A model generated the notes under the pieces. The model saw nothing but the letters and a program-made list of their open reading frames with translations. It was not told the DNA's origin and searched no databases. From contig NZ_CP026102.1 of the NCBI RefSeq assembly GCF_002902945.1, positions 1,612,001 to 1,676,000 of the forward strand: DNA of 64,000 nucleotides. The letters run 5' to 3'. Below, in pieces: positions 8,105-16,484 of the stretch; position 1 is the first letter of the stretch, and each line of letters begins with the position of its first letter. The translations under genes were made by a program, and so were the position numbers. This DNA is from Paraburkholderia caribensis. Lineage in GTDB: Bacteria > Pseudomonadota > Gammaproteobacteria > Burkholderiales > Burkholderiaceae.

Positions 8105-8934
8105 GCTACAAAACGCTGCTCGTCCATATCGACGATAGTCGCCACACCCCGATCCGGATGGCGCTGGCGCTCGATCTTGGGCGGCGCTGGGATGCTCACC
8201 TGATCGGGCTGTACGCCGTGTCCACCGACACATTCAGGCGATCGTTCCCGCAGGACGATCGTGCGTCGTTCGCCGCGTTCGAAGCACAGCTGGCCGAGCG
8301 CCAGCAGAGCGCGCACGACGCCTTCCTCGCCGCTGCGGAGCGTTCCGGCCACCGCAGCATCGAATGGCGAGCGCCACGTGGCCCTGCCCTGGAGGTGGCC
8401 ACCCTGCATGCTCGCCATGCAGATCTGCTGATACTCGGTCAGGACGATCCACGGGATGCAGCGTCGTACGTTGCCCCAAAGTTCGTCGGCAGTCTGGTCC
8501 TCGACGCGGGCCGTCCGGCGCTCGTGATTCCTCATGCCGGCACCGTGAACTCGCCGGGAGAAAATATCCTGGTCGCCTGGGACGGCAGCCGCGAAGCGGC
8601 GCGCGCCGTAGCGGACGCGCTTCCGTTACTCAAGGCGGCGCGTTACGTGTCGGTCGACATCGTACAACGAGCCGAAGCGCATTCGGAGGCACCCGTCGGA
8701 ATCGATGTCGCAGCGTGGCTGGACAGCCACGGCGTCAACGCGTCGTTTTCGCTGACTCCGCCCCGTCCCGCCACAAGAACGGGCGCATCGCTGCTCGCTC
8801 GCGCGTCGGATCTACACTTCGATCTGATCGTGATGGGCGCTTACGGGCATTCCCGTGCGCGTGAGCGGGTATTCGGCGGCGTCACGCAGACAATGCTCGG
8901 ATCGATGACCATACCGGTGCTGATGTCCCATTGA
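8101..8934 (+). CDS. Tandem-domain universal stress protein
   Basis: A 277-residue two-domain USP, paralogous to the product of 6745-7584: both have an N-terminal LVHID/LVHLD strand, a middle ILVAWDGSREAARAVADALP segment and a C-terminal IVMGAYGHSRARERVFGG. The ATG overlaps the stop of the preceding USP (ATGA), so the three genes form a coupled operon. The altered glycine loop suggests a non-standard nucleotide site. No terminator with a T-run is seen after it. Confidence 0.88.
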   Translation: MSYKTLLVHIDDSRHTPIRMALALDLGRRWDAHLIGLYAVSTDTFRRSFPQDDRASFAAFEAQLAERQQSAHDAFLAAAERSGHRSIEWRAPRGPALEVATLHARHADLLILGQDDPRDAASYVAPKFVGSLVLDAGRPALVIPHAGTVNSPGENILVAWDGSREAARAVADALPLLKAARYVSVDIVQRAEAHSEAPVGIDVAAWLDSHGVNASFSLTPPRPATRTGASLLARASDLHFDLIVMGAYGHSRARERVFGGVTQTMLGSMTIPVLMSH

Positions 8935-9067
8935 AAGGGCGCCCGGCGTGGCGGTGACAACAACGTGCTCCGAAGGTCATCCGCCTCGCCGGCAAGTAGG
9001 CGTCCACGACAACACGCATTCAGACGGGCTACGCACCGCTCCCTCCGAAAGCGCAGGCCGCCCGAAT

Positions 9068-9526
9068 TTACGGGAGATGGGTTGAATCGTGCCGCACGAC
9101 GAGCACCGGCTTTTGCGTAGCACGCAAAACCGACTCGGCGACACTGCCGAGCAAAAGCCGCCGCGTGCCACGCCTTCCGTGCGTGCCAATCACGATGACG
9201 TCGGCGTCGCATTCATCAGCGGCCCGCGCCAAAACCGTGGAAACGTTTTCACCGTATGCGTCGATGGCCCGCACGGTTCCGCGCACGCCGGCTTCGCGCA
9301 ACACCTGCTCTGCCCCTTCGAAGACCCTGCTGGCAATGCTCGCGGCGATACGCGTCTCAGGCTCGAGGCCATATGCGTTGTCGCCTTCCGCCGGCCACTT
9401 GCCTCTATCCACGACGGACAGCACCTCCACGACCCCATGCGACAGTTTGGCCAGCCGCACGGCTTCTCCTAGCGCGCGCTGCGCGCAAGCGCTGTCGTCG
9501 AGCGCGACGACGATTCGTTCATACAT
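9068..9526 (-). CDS. Universal stress protein, single domain
   Basis: A 152-residue UspA-type protein with YERIVVALDDSACAQRAL at the N-terminus and a complete ATP-binding motif GTHGRRGTRRLLLGS. It is convergent with the three-gene USP operon. Upstream lies TTGACTCACGTCAA, a near-FNR palindrome. It is closer to the single-domain USP at 7601 than to the two-domain proteins. Confidence 0.92.
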   Translation of the reverse strand: MYERIVVALDDSACAQRALGEAVRLAKLSHGVVEVLSVVDRGKWPAEGDNAYGLEPETRIAASIASRVFEGAEQVLREAGVRGTVRAIDAYGENVSTVLARAADECDADVIVIGTHGRRGTRRLLLGSVAESVLRATQKPVLVVRHDSTHLP

Positions 9527-9611
9527 GGTCCACCTCCGTCCAATATGCCGCTGCCCGGAAAGGCGCGGATTGAAGGTAATTGACAGTGTGGTCCTGCTCG
9601 CTCCGTTGAAC

Positions 9612-9625
9612 TTGACTCACGTCAA
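9612..9625. promoter_or_regulatory. FNR-like palindrome before the minus-strand USP
   Basis: TTGACTCACGTCAA is a perfect inverted repeat that differs from TTGAT-N4-ATCAA by one base in each arm. Its centre lies about 92 bp before the USP start at 9526. The rest of 9527-10078 holds no gene that I can support. Confidence 0.45.
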
Positions 9626-10078
9626 CGGCTGCCCAAACCTCAAGTGCGCATGCCGAACATTCTGCGAACTCCCGACTGCGGCGGCTGACGCTGCGCGACG
9701 CCGCCGAACGCGTAAAATTGAATATGAGCCTGAGCGGTCTCGGGCTGAATGGCGGGTGTTTCAGGCTAATCGTCAGAACATATGTAAAACAGCACAGATA
9801 CCCGCCACGCGGGGACCTGCATGAACGTCCGGGTTAGCAACTGTTCGCGATCGAGCAGTCCGTGCTAGCGGATGTCGTGCGAACTCGCGTTGCCAACGTG
9901 GCGTCATGAGGCATTTGCGCCGTATGCGAGGAACCGTCGATTCGACTGTTGCACTTACCAGCGTGTACGAACGGCACATGCCTCGCGGTGTCGCGCAGAT
10001 CGAGACCGCGCAGAACACAGATTTTTCGATATTCGTGACGTTCCTACTGCTGTCCGTTCAACACGGAGAGATTCCGTC

Positions 10079-10726
10079 ATGATCAAGGTTCTGCTTGCAG
10101 ACGATCACACGCTCGTGCGTGATGGATTGCGCCATATTCTCCGGAGTGCAAGCGGGTTCGACATCGCTGGCGAGGCTTGGGACGCCGTGACGACCATTGC
10201 GTTAGTCCGGAACAATGATGCGAATGTGCTGGTTCTCGACCTGTCGATGCCTGGGCGCAACGGCATTGAACTCATCAAGCAGATCAAGGACGAGAAACCG
10301 TCGTTGCGCATCCTCGTGCTAACCATGCACGCGGAGCAGCAGTACGCCGTGCGAGCCTTTAAGGCCGGCGCGTCAGGCTACCTGACGAAGGAAAGCGCGA
10401 GCACCGAGCTCGTCGGCGCCGTCACAAAAGTCGCTTCGGGCGGCGTTTATATCAGTCTTTCGATGGCCGAACGCTTCGCCCAGAATCTGAACGAACCCGT
10501 GGACGCGTTGCCGCACCACAAGCTTTCCGACCGCGAGTTCGACATCTTCCGGCGCATCGTCGCCGGCCAGAGCATCACCGAGATTGCAAATGAGCTCTGC
10601 CTGAGCGTCAAGACCGTCAGCACCCACAAGACCCGCATCCTCGAGAAGATGGAGATGCCCAACGAAAACGCCCTCGTACGCTATGCAATACGCAACAAGC
10701 TCATCGACGACGAGGACGACCTCTGA
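10079..10726 (+). CDS. NarL/FixJ-family response regulator
   Basis: A 215-residue regulator. The receiver domain has the acidic pair (LLADDHTLVRDG), the phosphoacceptor Asp in VLVLDLSMPGRNG (about residue 55) and the conserved Lys in GYLTKESA. The C-terminal LuxR-type helix-turn-helix reads EIANELCLSVKTVSTHKTRI. The ATG at 10079 follows CGGAGAG; a longer upstream reading lacks homology. No cognate kinase is next to it. It sits between the USP genes and anr, and probably adds a second signal to the low-oxygen response. Confidence 0.9.
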   Translation: MIKVLLADDHTLVRDGLRHILRSASGFDIAGEAWDAVTTIALVRNNDANVLVLDLSMPGRNGIELIKQIKDEKPSLRILVLTMHAEQQYAVRAFKAGASGYLTKESASTELVGAVTKVASGGVYISLSMAERFAQNLNEPVDALPHHKLSDREFDIFRRIVAGQSITEIANELCLSVKTVSTHKTRILEKMEMPNENALVRYAIRNKLIDDEDDL

Positions 10727-10752
10727 AGATCGCACGCCCGTGCCAATCTGAC

Positions 10753-10786
10753 TAGGATTTTTCCTACAGCACTGCCGGCATTCCTA
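10753..10786. promoter_or_regulatory. TAGGA-N4-TCCTA inverted repeat with a third half-site
   Basis: TAGGATTTTTCCTA (10753-10766) is a symmetric pair, and a further TCCTA follows at 10782, exactly 20 bp after the second half-site. BvgA/NarL-type regulators bind inverted heptads of this look, so it could be an operator for the adjacent response regulator. The rest of 10727-11062 shows no gene. Confidence 0.35.
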
Positions 10787-11062
10787 TCTCGTCTTAAAGC
10801 AACACCGATGTATTTTTGAGATACGTCCGCCGATACTGGTTCACATGGAGAAGGTCATGTCGGTACCACGACTGACATGCCAAGTGCGATTGCGTTACCT
10901 TTGCGCCGCGCTCGTCCTGAACACAACACCCAACTAACAACGATTGCTCGCAACAGCAGGGACACCTCTCCTGTGCGAGGTATCCGCGCACACCAAGGCG
11001 CTCCGTACAACTGCCTCGATCATTAACGCGTCACGCGCGCACAACTGAGCAAAGAGGAGACG

Positions 11063-11848
11063 ATGATGCTTTCGCCGACTGCCCACATGCCCGATCGGTT
11101 TCCCGCGCGGCACACTAACGTCATTCCCATTCAACCGGCCACCAATGACACGGAGTCAAGGCAAGGCACAGTCCGCTGCTCCACGTGCTCGATGCGTTCA
11201 ATCTGCATGCCGCCCGAATTGAGCGCTGAGGATCTGGCGAAACTGGATACCGTCATCTATTCGAGCCGCTCCGTCAAGCGTGGCGACACGCTGTATCGCG
11301 CCGGTGACGGATTTCAAAGCATCTACGCGATCCGGGTTGGATCCTTCAAAACCGTCGTGATGCATCGTGATGGTCGCGAGCACGTGACAGGCTTCCAGAT
11401 CGCTGGCGAAGCGCTGGGTCTCGATGGCGTATGTGCAGGTCAGCACAACTGCGATGCAATCGCGCTCGAAGACAGCGTCGTCTGCATCATCCCGTTTGCC
11501 AAACTCGAAGTACTGTGCCGCGAGTTGCGGCCGATGCAGCATCATATCTATCAGATGATGAGCAGCGAAATCGTCCGCGAGTCTGGGCAAATGATGTTGC
11601 TTGGCACCATGTCCGCCGAACAGCGTTTAGCGGCGTTTCTCCTCAATCTCTCGAAGCGGTTCAAGAGGCGCGGTTTTTCAGCCGCTGAGTTCAATCTGCG
11701 CATGACGCGTGAAGAGATCGGCTGTTACCTTGGGATGAAGCTGGAAACCGTCAGCCGGATGTTCTCCAGGTTTCAGCGCGACCGTCTCGTCTGCGCGAAC
11801 GGCAAGACGGTGAAGATCACGGACCCGGACGGGCTCGCAAGAGTTTGA
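11063..11848 (+). CDS. anr: Anr/FNR oxygen-sensing transcription regulator
   Basis: A 261-residue Crp/Fnr protein. Three N-terminal cysteines (C39, C42, C48 in CSTCSMRSIC) and C141 in SVVCIIPF match the four ligands of the oxygen-labile 4Fe-4S cluster of FNR. The recognition helix ETVSRMFSRF keeps the Glu, Ser and Arg that read TTGAT half-sites. AGGAGAC lies before the ATG. It should activate the TTGAT-N4-ATCAA promoters seen throughout the first 21 kb. No clear box is seen in front of its own gene. Confidence 0.93.
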   Translation: MMLSPTAHMPDRFPARHTNVIPIQPATNDTESRQGTVRCSTCSMRSICMPPELSAEDLAKLDTVIYSSRSVKRGDTLYRAGDGFQSIYAIRVGSFKTVVMHRDGREHVTGFQIAGEALGLDGVCAGQHNCDAIALEDSVVCIIPFAKLEVLCRELRPMQHHIYQMMSSEIVRESGQMMLLGTMSAEQRLAAFLLNLSKRFKRRGFSAAEFNLRMTREEIGCYLGMKLETVSRMFSRFQRDRLVCANGKTVKITDPDGLARV

Positions 11849-12027
11849 TTCGCCGATGCCCCAGATGCGCCTGACTTCTGCCAGGCGCCTTGTTGCCACG
11901 GCCCTGTCCTCGAATACCATTGCGGGGGAGTCCCTCACTCGGCACCCGTCTGCACACGCGTGCCGCCGCACCTGCGGGTTGACGCTTTTACGCTGCTCCC
12001 GCCTCGCCTCAATGCATCGCCAGAAGA

Positions 12028-12041
12028 TTGACCTGCCTCAA
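12028..12041. promoter_or_regulatory. FNR-like box before the nitroreductase
   Basis: TTGACCTGCCTCAA matches TTGAT-N4-ATCAA with two mismatches. Its centre is about 71 bp before the nitroreductase start. Confidence 0.45.
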
Positions 12042-12105
12042 ATGTTCCCCAACGTTGCGTGCCACGATGAAGAGAAGTCCATCAAGGATCGAAAGGAAGA
12101 GTCCC

Positions 12106-13137
12106 ATGAGCGCGCCCGTGTCCACCTCTGCCTGGCAGATCGACGAGCACCTGTTCGACGCCCTCGCGCCGATGAAGGAACAGATCCGCTTCGCACTGCA
12201 ATATGCCGTGCTTGCACCCTCGAATCACAACGCGCAACCCTGGCGGTTCATCGTGGACGGGGACACCGTCCACCTCTGCGCCGACCGCACACGCGCGTTA
12301 CCCGTCGTCGATCCTTTCGATCGCGAGATGCTGATCAGTTGTGGTGCGGCCTTATTCAATTTGCGCGTCGCGCTGAGCCATTTCGGACTCGCCTGGTCGA
12401 TCAGGGTTTTCCCGTCCGACTTTGATCCCGATGTCGTCGCGCGTATCAAGGTCACCACTACAGGTCCCCACGACCCGTCCCTGGCGAATCTGTTCTGTGC
12501 CATAACGAAACGCGTGACAACCCGCTCGCCGTTTGCTAATGAACCCATCGCCGAATCCTTCAAAAACGGGATGATCGATGCCTGCGAGGCGGAAGGTGCC
12601 ATTGCAATCTGCGTAGATGAAGAATCTTCCCGCCAGTCCATCGCGCAGTTGATCGCGGAAGCCGACCGCATGCAGTTTGCCGATCCACGCTTTCGCCGTG
12701 AACTCGCAAGCTGGATTCACCCGCGCCGGCACTCCGACGGCATGCCGGCGTATGGCGTGGCCGTGGGTAGCCTGCTCGATTTCGCACTACCGCTTCTGGC
12801 GTCAGTCGTTCGTGTATTCGACGTCGGTGCCGGGACGCCCGCCACCCATCAGCGGCTCGTCGAGGGCTCCCCGCTGCTCGTAGGCATTGCGACCATGCGA
12901 GACGACCGGGAGGCCTGGCTGGCTGCGGGGCAGGCGCTCCAACGTATGTTGCTGGTCGCCACGGCCAACGGGTTGACAGCGTCGTATCTGAATCAGCCCA
13001 TTGAAGTCGCTACGCTGCGCGATCAACTCAGATCCCTGCTGAACGTCGACGCCGTGCCTCAGTTGTTGCTGCGCATCGGCCGTGGCCCAGATGCGGACCA
13101 TTCGCCGCGGCGAGCTTTATCTGAAGTCGTAGATTGA
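12106..13137 (+). CDS. Acg-like nitroreductase-fold protein
   Basis: A 343-residue protein of the nitroreductase superfamily. The N-terminal segment LAPSNHNAQPWRF is the FMN-binding motif of the family, and the length and internal duplication match the Acg group. The ATG at 12106 follows GGAAGAG. Acg of Mycobacterium tuberculosis belongs to the hypoxic DosR regulon together with USPs, and the same pairing appears here under Anr-type control. Acg itself is thought to sequester FMN rather than reduce nitro compounds, so catalysis should not be assumed. Confidence 0.8.
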   Translation: MSAPVSTSAWQIDEHLFDALAPMKEQIRFALQYAVLAPSNHNAQPWRFIVDGDTVHLCADRTRALPVVDPFDREMLISCGAALFNLRVALSHFGLAWSIRVFPSDFDPDVVARIKVTTTGPHDPSLANLFCAITKRVTTRSPFANEPIAESFKNGMIDACEAEGAIAICVDEESSRQSIAQLIAEADRMQFADPRFRRELASWIHPRRHSDGMPAYGVAVGSLLDFALPLLASVVRVFDVGAGTPATHQRLVEGSPLLVGIATMRDDREAWLAAGQALQRMLLVATANGLTASYLNQPIEVATLRDQLRSLLNVDAVPQLLLRIGRGPDADHSPRRALSEVVD

Positions 13138-13204
13138 TGCGGGGAAATTTGCCTTCGGTAATGAAAAGAGAACAAATCCTGAACAGACAAAAGGAGTCGT
13201 TGTC

Positions 13205-13549
13205 GTGATTCATGCACGCCCCATCATTTTCCTTGCCTGCGCGTCGAGCCTATTCCTCGCCAGTGCGAGTCAAGTCCGCGCTCAATCAAATGAACCGGGT
13301 GGGTTGGTCGATCAGCATCACTGCATGTTCTGCCACACATCCGATGCACCCTTTCTTGCGCCTTCGTTCCATCAGATCGCAGATCGTTACCGCAACGTAC
13401 CGAACGCAACACAGATGCTCGAAATCAAGCTTAGAAAAGGTGGGCGTGCACATTGGGGCGACACGGCCATGCCGCTGCCCCCGGAACGCGGCGGGCCCAT
13501 CTCAGCAGAGGACGCTCACCAGTTGATCCAATGGGTGATGACGCAATAG
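13205..13549 (+). CDS. Small periplasmic cytochrome c
   Basis: A 114-residue class I cytochrome c with a Sec signal peptide (residues 1-26, ending VRAQ), one haem-binding motif CMFCH at residues 40-44 and a likely axial Met in DTAMP (Met89). The start is a GTG at 13205 with AGGAG about ten bases upstream; the nearby ATG is out of frame. The size and the closing LIQWVM helix resemble c551/c552 electron carriers. It lies 67 bp after the nitroreductase and is probably cotranscribed. Confidence 0.85.
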   Translation: MIHARPIIFLACASSLFLASASQVRAQSNEPGGLVDQHHCMFCHTSDAPFLAPSFHQIADRYRNVPNATQMLEIKLRKGGRAHWGDTAMPLPPERGGPISAEDAHQLIQWVMTQ

Positions 13550-13684
13550 CAGCCGACCGACTAACACTCGATAGATGCGGTCTCGTTCCTCGGCTAGCCT
13601 TGAGAGATCGCAATGTCACGATGCAAGCGCTCTGGAATGAAATAAAGGCTCCCGAGCGCGTGGAATGGCGGCGCAGCCGCCCCG

Positions 13685-14002
13685 TTAATGCTGCCGTCTG
13701 TCGATATCGGTTGCGGCCTGCAGCCATTGTTCTGCCGCATCGAATGCGCAGCGAACCGCCTCTTCTGGATTTACTTTCGCGCAGTGGCCGATGGGCCAGA
13801 GGTCGTGCGCAGGCGTGATGAGGTCGAGGCGAACATCGTACGTAACGCTTCCCGCCTGGGATCGAACCGCTTCTATCGCCAGATGACAGTTCGGGACAAG
13901 TGCGCAAAAGCGATTGAGCCGCACGAGTTGAGACGCCGCCTCGGCCTCGAGTTGTGACGTTCCGCAGAAGCCAAGATAGACAATTTGCATACCGATGCCC
14001 AT
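13685..14002 (-). CDS. Short HPF/RaiA-like ribosome-associated protein
   Basis: A 105-residue protein starting at 14002, where AGGAGG precedes the ATG. The fold pattern resembles the S30EA/HPF family: MQIVYLGFCGTSQLEA at the start, a central strand CHLAIEAVRS, then TYDVRLDLITP and a C-terminal helix AAEQWLQAATDIDRRQ. Such proteins bind idle ribosomes and dimerise or silence them during starvation. It is shorter than long HPF and lacks the dimerising tail. Its place next to stress genes fits hibernation in anoxia, but the assignment is by pattern only. Confidence 0.55.
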   Translation of the reverse strand: MGIGMQIVYLGFCGTSQLEAEAASQLVRLNRFCALVPNCHLAIEAVRSQAGSVTYDVRLDLITPAHDLWPIGHCAKVNPEEAVRCAFDAAEQWLQAATDIDRRQH

Positions 14003-14168
14003 TCTTTGCCTCCTACTCTTGCGAGCGTTTCCCGCCACTCGTTCAACCACATGGGGGCTCCCGCACATCATGACTCGCGCCCGGATAGGCTCGTTGACCC
14101 ACATCAATCTTCAAACGACGCTTCAAAGCGTACAGGAGAGATCGTTCGAACCAACACTGCGACGCGTC

Positions 14169-14678
14169 TTATCGAATAACCATAACACCATGATCCGTTG
14201 ATCCGTAAAGCAGGCACCGGGGGTGATCCTGCACGATGCGCTCCACCAGTTCAAGGTGCTTATCACGAGTCTCAACGATCAGGAGAACACACCCGCGCCG
14301 TATCGCATCAATGAAATGCCTGTACCGCTCACCCGCCTCCTCGATACCAAGCGTTGTCGACAGCCACTCTCCGAACCCGACGCCAGCGAGCGTAAGTGCC
14401 AACACGGCACCTCCCGCGACCGTCACACCAATAGGCAAAAGCATCATCGCAGCAAGCCCTGCGATCGTTCCGACCACCGCGCCTGCTGCTATCCCGCGCG
14501 CCACAATCTCCTTGATTTCAGAGTTTTCGACCAGCGGTGCTTCCGGTAATTCGTCAAGCGCGATATCCTGGTTTGCAACAAGGTGAATATGACGACGCTC
14601 GATCCCGCCACGCACCATTTCGCCCACTACAGTTCGCGCGACGTCGGGATCGGGGAGGAGAAAATACACTCGGCGCAT
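14169..14678 (-). CDS. DUF1269-like stress membrane protein
   Basis: A 169-residue protein with an N-terminal ferredoxin-like part (RRVYFLLPDPDVARTVV), two closely spaced hydrophobic helices with many glycines (about residues 62-105) and a C-terminal ligand-like segment ending GSTDHGVMVIR. This is the layout of DUF1269/YflT-type general stress proteins. GGAG precedes the ATG and an FNR-like box is 67 bp upstream. It runs in the same direction as the HPF-like gene 166 bp downstream. No molecular function is established. Confidence 0.65.
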   Translation of the reverse strand: MRRVYFLLPDPDVARTVVGEMVRGGIERRHIHLVANQDIALDELPEAPLVENSEIKEIVARGIAAGAVVGTIAGLAAMMLLPIGVTVAGGAVLALTLAGVGFGEWLSTTLGIEEAGERYRHFIDAIRRGCVLLIVETRDKHLELVERIVQDHPRCLLYGSTDHGVMVIR

Positions 14679-14738
14679 GCCAAACGCTCCATTCCGGTTT
14701 GCGTACTAATCAGGATACGAAGGCATAACCTTGGCGCG

Positions 14739-14752
14739 TTGATCTGTCTCAA
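14739..14752. promoter_or_regulatory. FNR-like box before the DUF1269 gene
   Basis: TTGATCTGTCTCAA has a perfect left arm and one mismatch in the right arm. Its centre is about 67 bp before the start at 14678. Confidence 0.55.
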
Positions 14753-14857
14753 TCCCCATGGAAACAGCAATTGGCTGCACATCCGGATCGGGGCTCCGAA
14801 GCACATCGCTCCTGCCAGGCACCGACGCCACTCGTTAGTCTTTCGTGCAGTCATCCA

Positions 14858-16108
14858 TTAAAAGCGATGACGCAGCCCGATCGCCGCCACCAGTTGATTG
14901 CTGCCTGACGCGCGCGGGAAGTTCGATATCTGGGCGCCATGAATTCCTGTACCCTCAAGCTCGTTGGCTCGCTGATAGATCACTTCGCCGTACACGTCGC
15001 TTCGCTGGGAGAGGAAGTACGTGTTTAACAACCCGACCTGATGCCATTTCGGATATCGCGTCCCCGCCGGCGTGTCGAATCGTCCGTAAGTAAAGACGTA
15101 GGCAGCGGATATATGCCATTTTGGCGTGACGAAATAGCGCACGTTCACCTCGATGTTATCGAAGCGGACGGCGTCGTGCGGAAGTTTTATCGCGGTGTCC
15201 GCCACGTTATTGATCGACGTGGCGTTGTCGAGTCGTGTCTCGCTGAGTACGAGACCGAGCGTCGCTCTGGTAAGCCTATAGTTCCCACCCGCGGCGTAGG
15301 TTCGCTGACGGTCCGCGTTAAACGGCGCGCCAGCCGGCTCCGCGCCATCCGTATTGGCAGTAGCCAGATTGGACGCGTGATTGAACTGAAAATAGCCAGC
15401 ACCAACGCGCATCTCGCCGAGGTGATAGCTGGCGCCAACGCTGTATTCCCGGCTATCGCTAAAGGCACCTGGCTTGTTTGAAAAACCGTAGGTGCCGCCG
15501 AACGCGAGTCCATGTATATCCGGACTCGAGTACTTTACTGCGTTGTTCGTGCGAGTGTAATTGTCGAGGTTGTCGTTATCGAAAGGGTGCGCGAACGCCG
15601 TCCCGCCGTATGTGGTCCCACCCAGCGCGAACGGTTCGACGTATTGCACGACTGCATCGAATTGCCTGCCCAACGTCAGCGTTCCTTTGCTGCGGGAACT
15701 CAACCCTACGAATGACTGGAAGCCAAACAAGCGTCCTTGTTGTGCCGCCGCGCCCGTCATTACCGAGAAGCCGTTTGTCAGCGTCATGATTGCGTTCAGG
15801 TCGTTGGTTATCGGATCTTCTCCCGTGAGTATCCAGCGGCTTATGTTGACGTCGCCATTCTTAATCTGCCATGCGGAATGAGCATCTGCTGTGCCTCCTG
15901 CATCGCTGACGTAAGCGATCCCTGCATCCATCGAACCCGTGAGCCGCAACGAACCCTGTGCATGCACGGCTGGAGCGGCCATAACGAGAAACACCCCTGA
16001 CTTCCACCATGCATGAGGGCGAGTCAATCTGATGAACTTGTAAATACTCGTGACGTGCGCGAAACGCGCAGCGGCGTGGCGCTGAGCCGTAGCCTCGAAT
16101 CTTTTCAT
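14858..16108 (-). CDS. General outer-membrane porin
   Basis: A trimeric-porin family protein of 416 residues from the ATG at 16108. A cleavable signal ends AVHAQG and is followed by SLRLTGSMDAGIAYV, the usual first strand. Many short beta strands follow, with conserved FGFQSFVGLSS, LTLGRQFD and a closing phenylalanine (GLRHRF). The stretch before the signal core is unusually long (about 40 residues) and no strong ribosome site precedes 16108, so the true start is uncertain; no closer ATG exists. Porins let small polar solutes diffuse through the outer membrane. Confidence 0.85.
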   Translation of the reverse strand: MKRFEATAQRHAAARFAHVTSIYKFIRLTRPHAWWKSGVFLVMAAPAVHAQGSLRLTGSMDAGIAYVSDAGGTADAHSAWQIKNGDVNISRWILTGEDPITNDLNAIMTLTNGFSVMTGAAAQQGRLFGFQSFVGLSSRSKGTLTLGRQFDAVVQYVEPFALGGTTYGGTAFAHPFDNDNLDNYTRTNNAVKYSSPDIHGLAFGGTYGFSNKPGAFSDSREYSVGASYHLGEMRVGAGYFQFNHASNLATANTDGAEPAGAPFNADRQRTYAAGGNYRLTRATLGLVLSETRLDNATSINNVADTAIKLPHDAVRFDNIEVNVRYFVTPKWHISAAYVFTYGRFDTPAGTRYPKWHQVGLLNTYFLSQRSDVYGEVIYQRANELEGTGIHGAQISNFPRASGSNQLVAAIGLRHRF

Positions 16109-16484
16109 TGAACGTTGGACGTTGTGATATTGACGCCGGCCAGTAGTCTCCCTGACTAAACACCGTGGCGCTCGATCTGATTGGCAAGCAAAATCGATCG
16201 CCTTTTTACCATCACGTCGCCCGTGCATTGAGACGCCAACCTGTAACAGTCCCTTCTCACACCGAAAGCGAATCGCGCAGATGCACATCCGCTTCCGTCA
16301 GATCGACAACCCATTCCTGAGCACACGTCAAAGCGGCATTCATGCAACTTCCTGCAAGGGACCTTTGCTCGACAGCCTCTGATTCGGTTTGTCGCGCTGC
16401 CGATAAAGCGTGTGCAGCAAAGAAAAGCCATCACTTGCCGCACCACACGGCACCGTCGACGACACCACATCAAGGTTGGAAAAA
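16109..16484. other. Intergenic stretch between porin and chemoreceptor
   Basis: About 375 bp between divergent genes. I see no convincing gene, repeat or FNR-type box. Both promoters must lie here. Confidence 0.5.
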
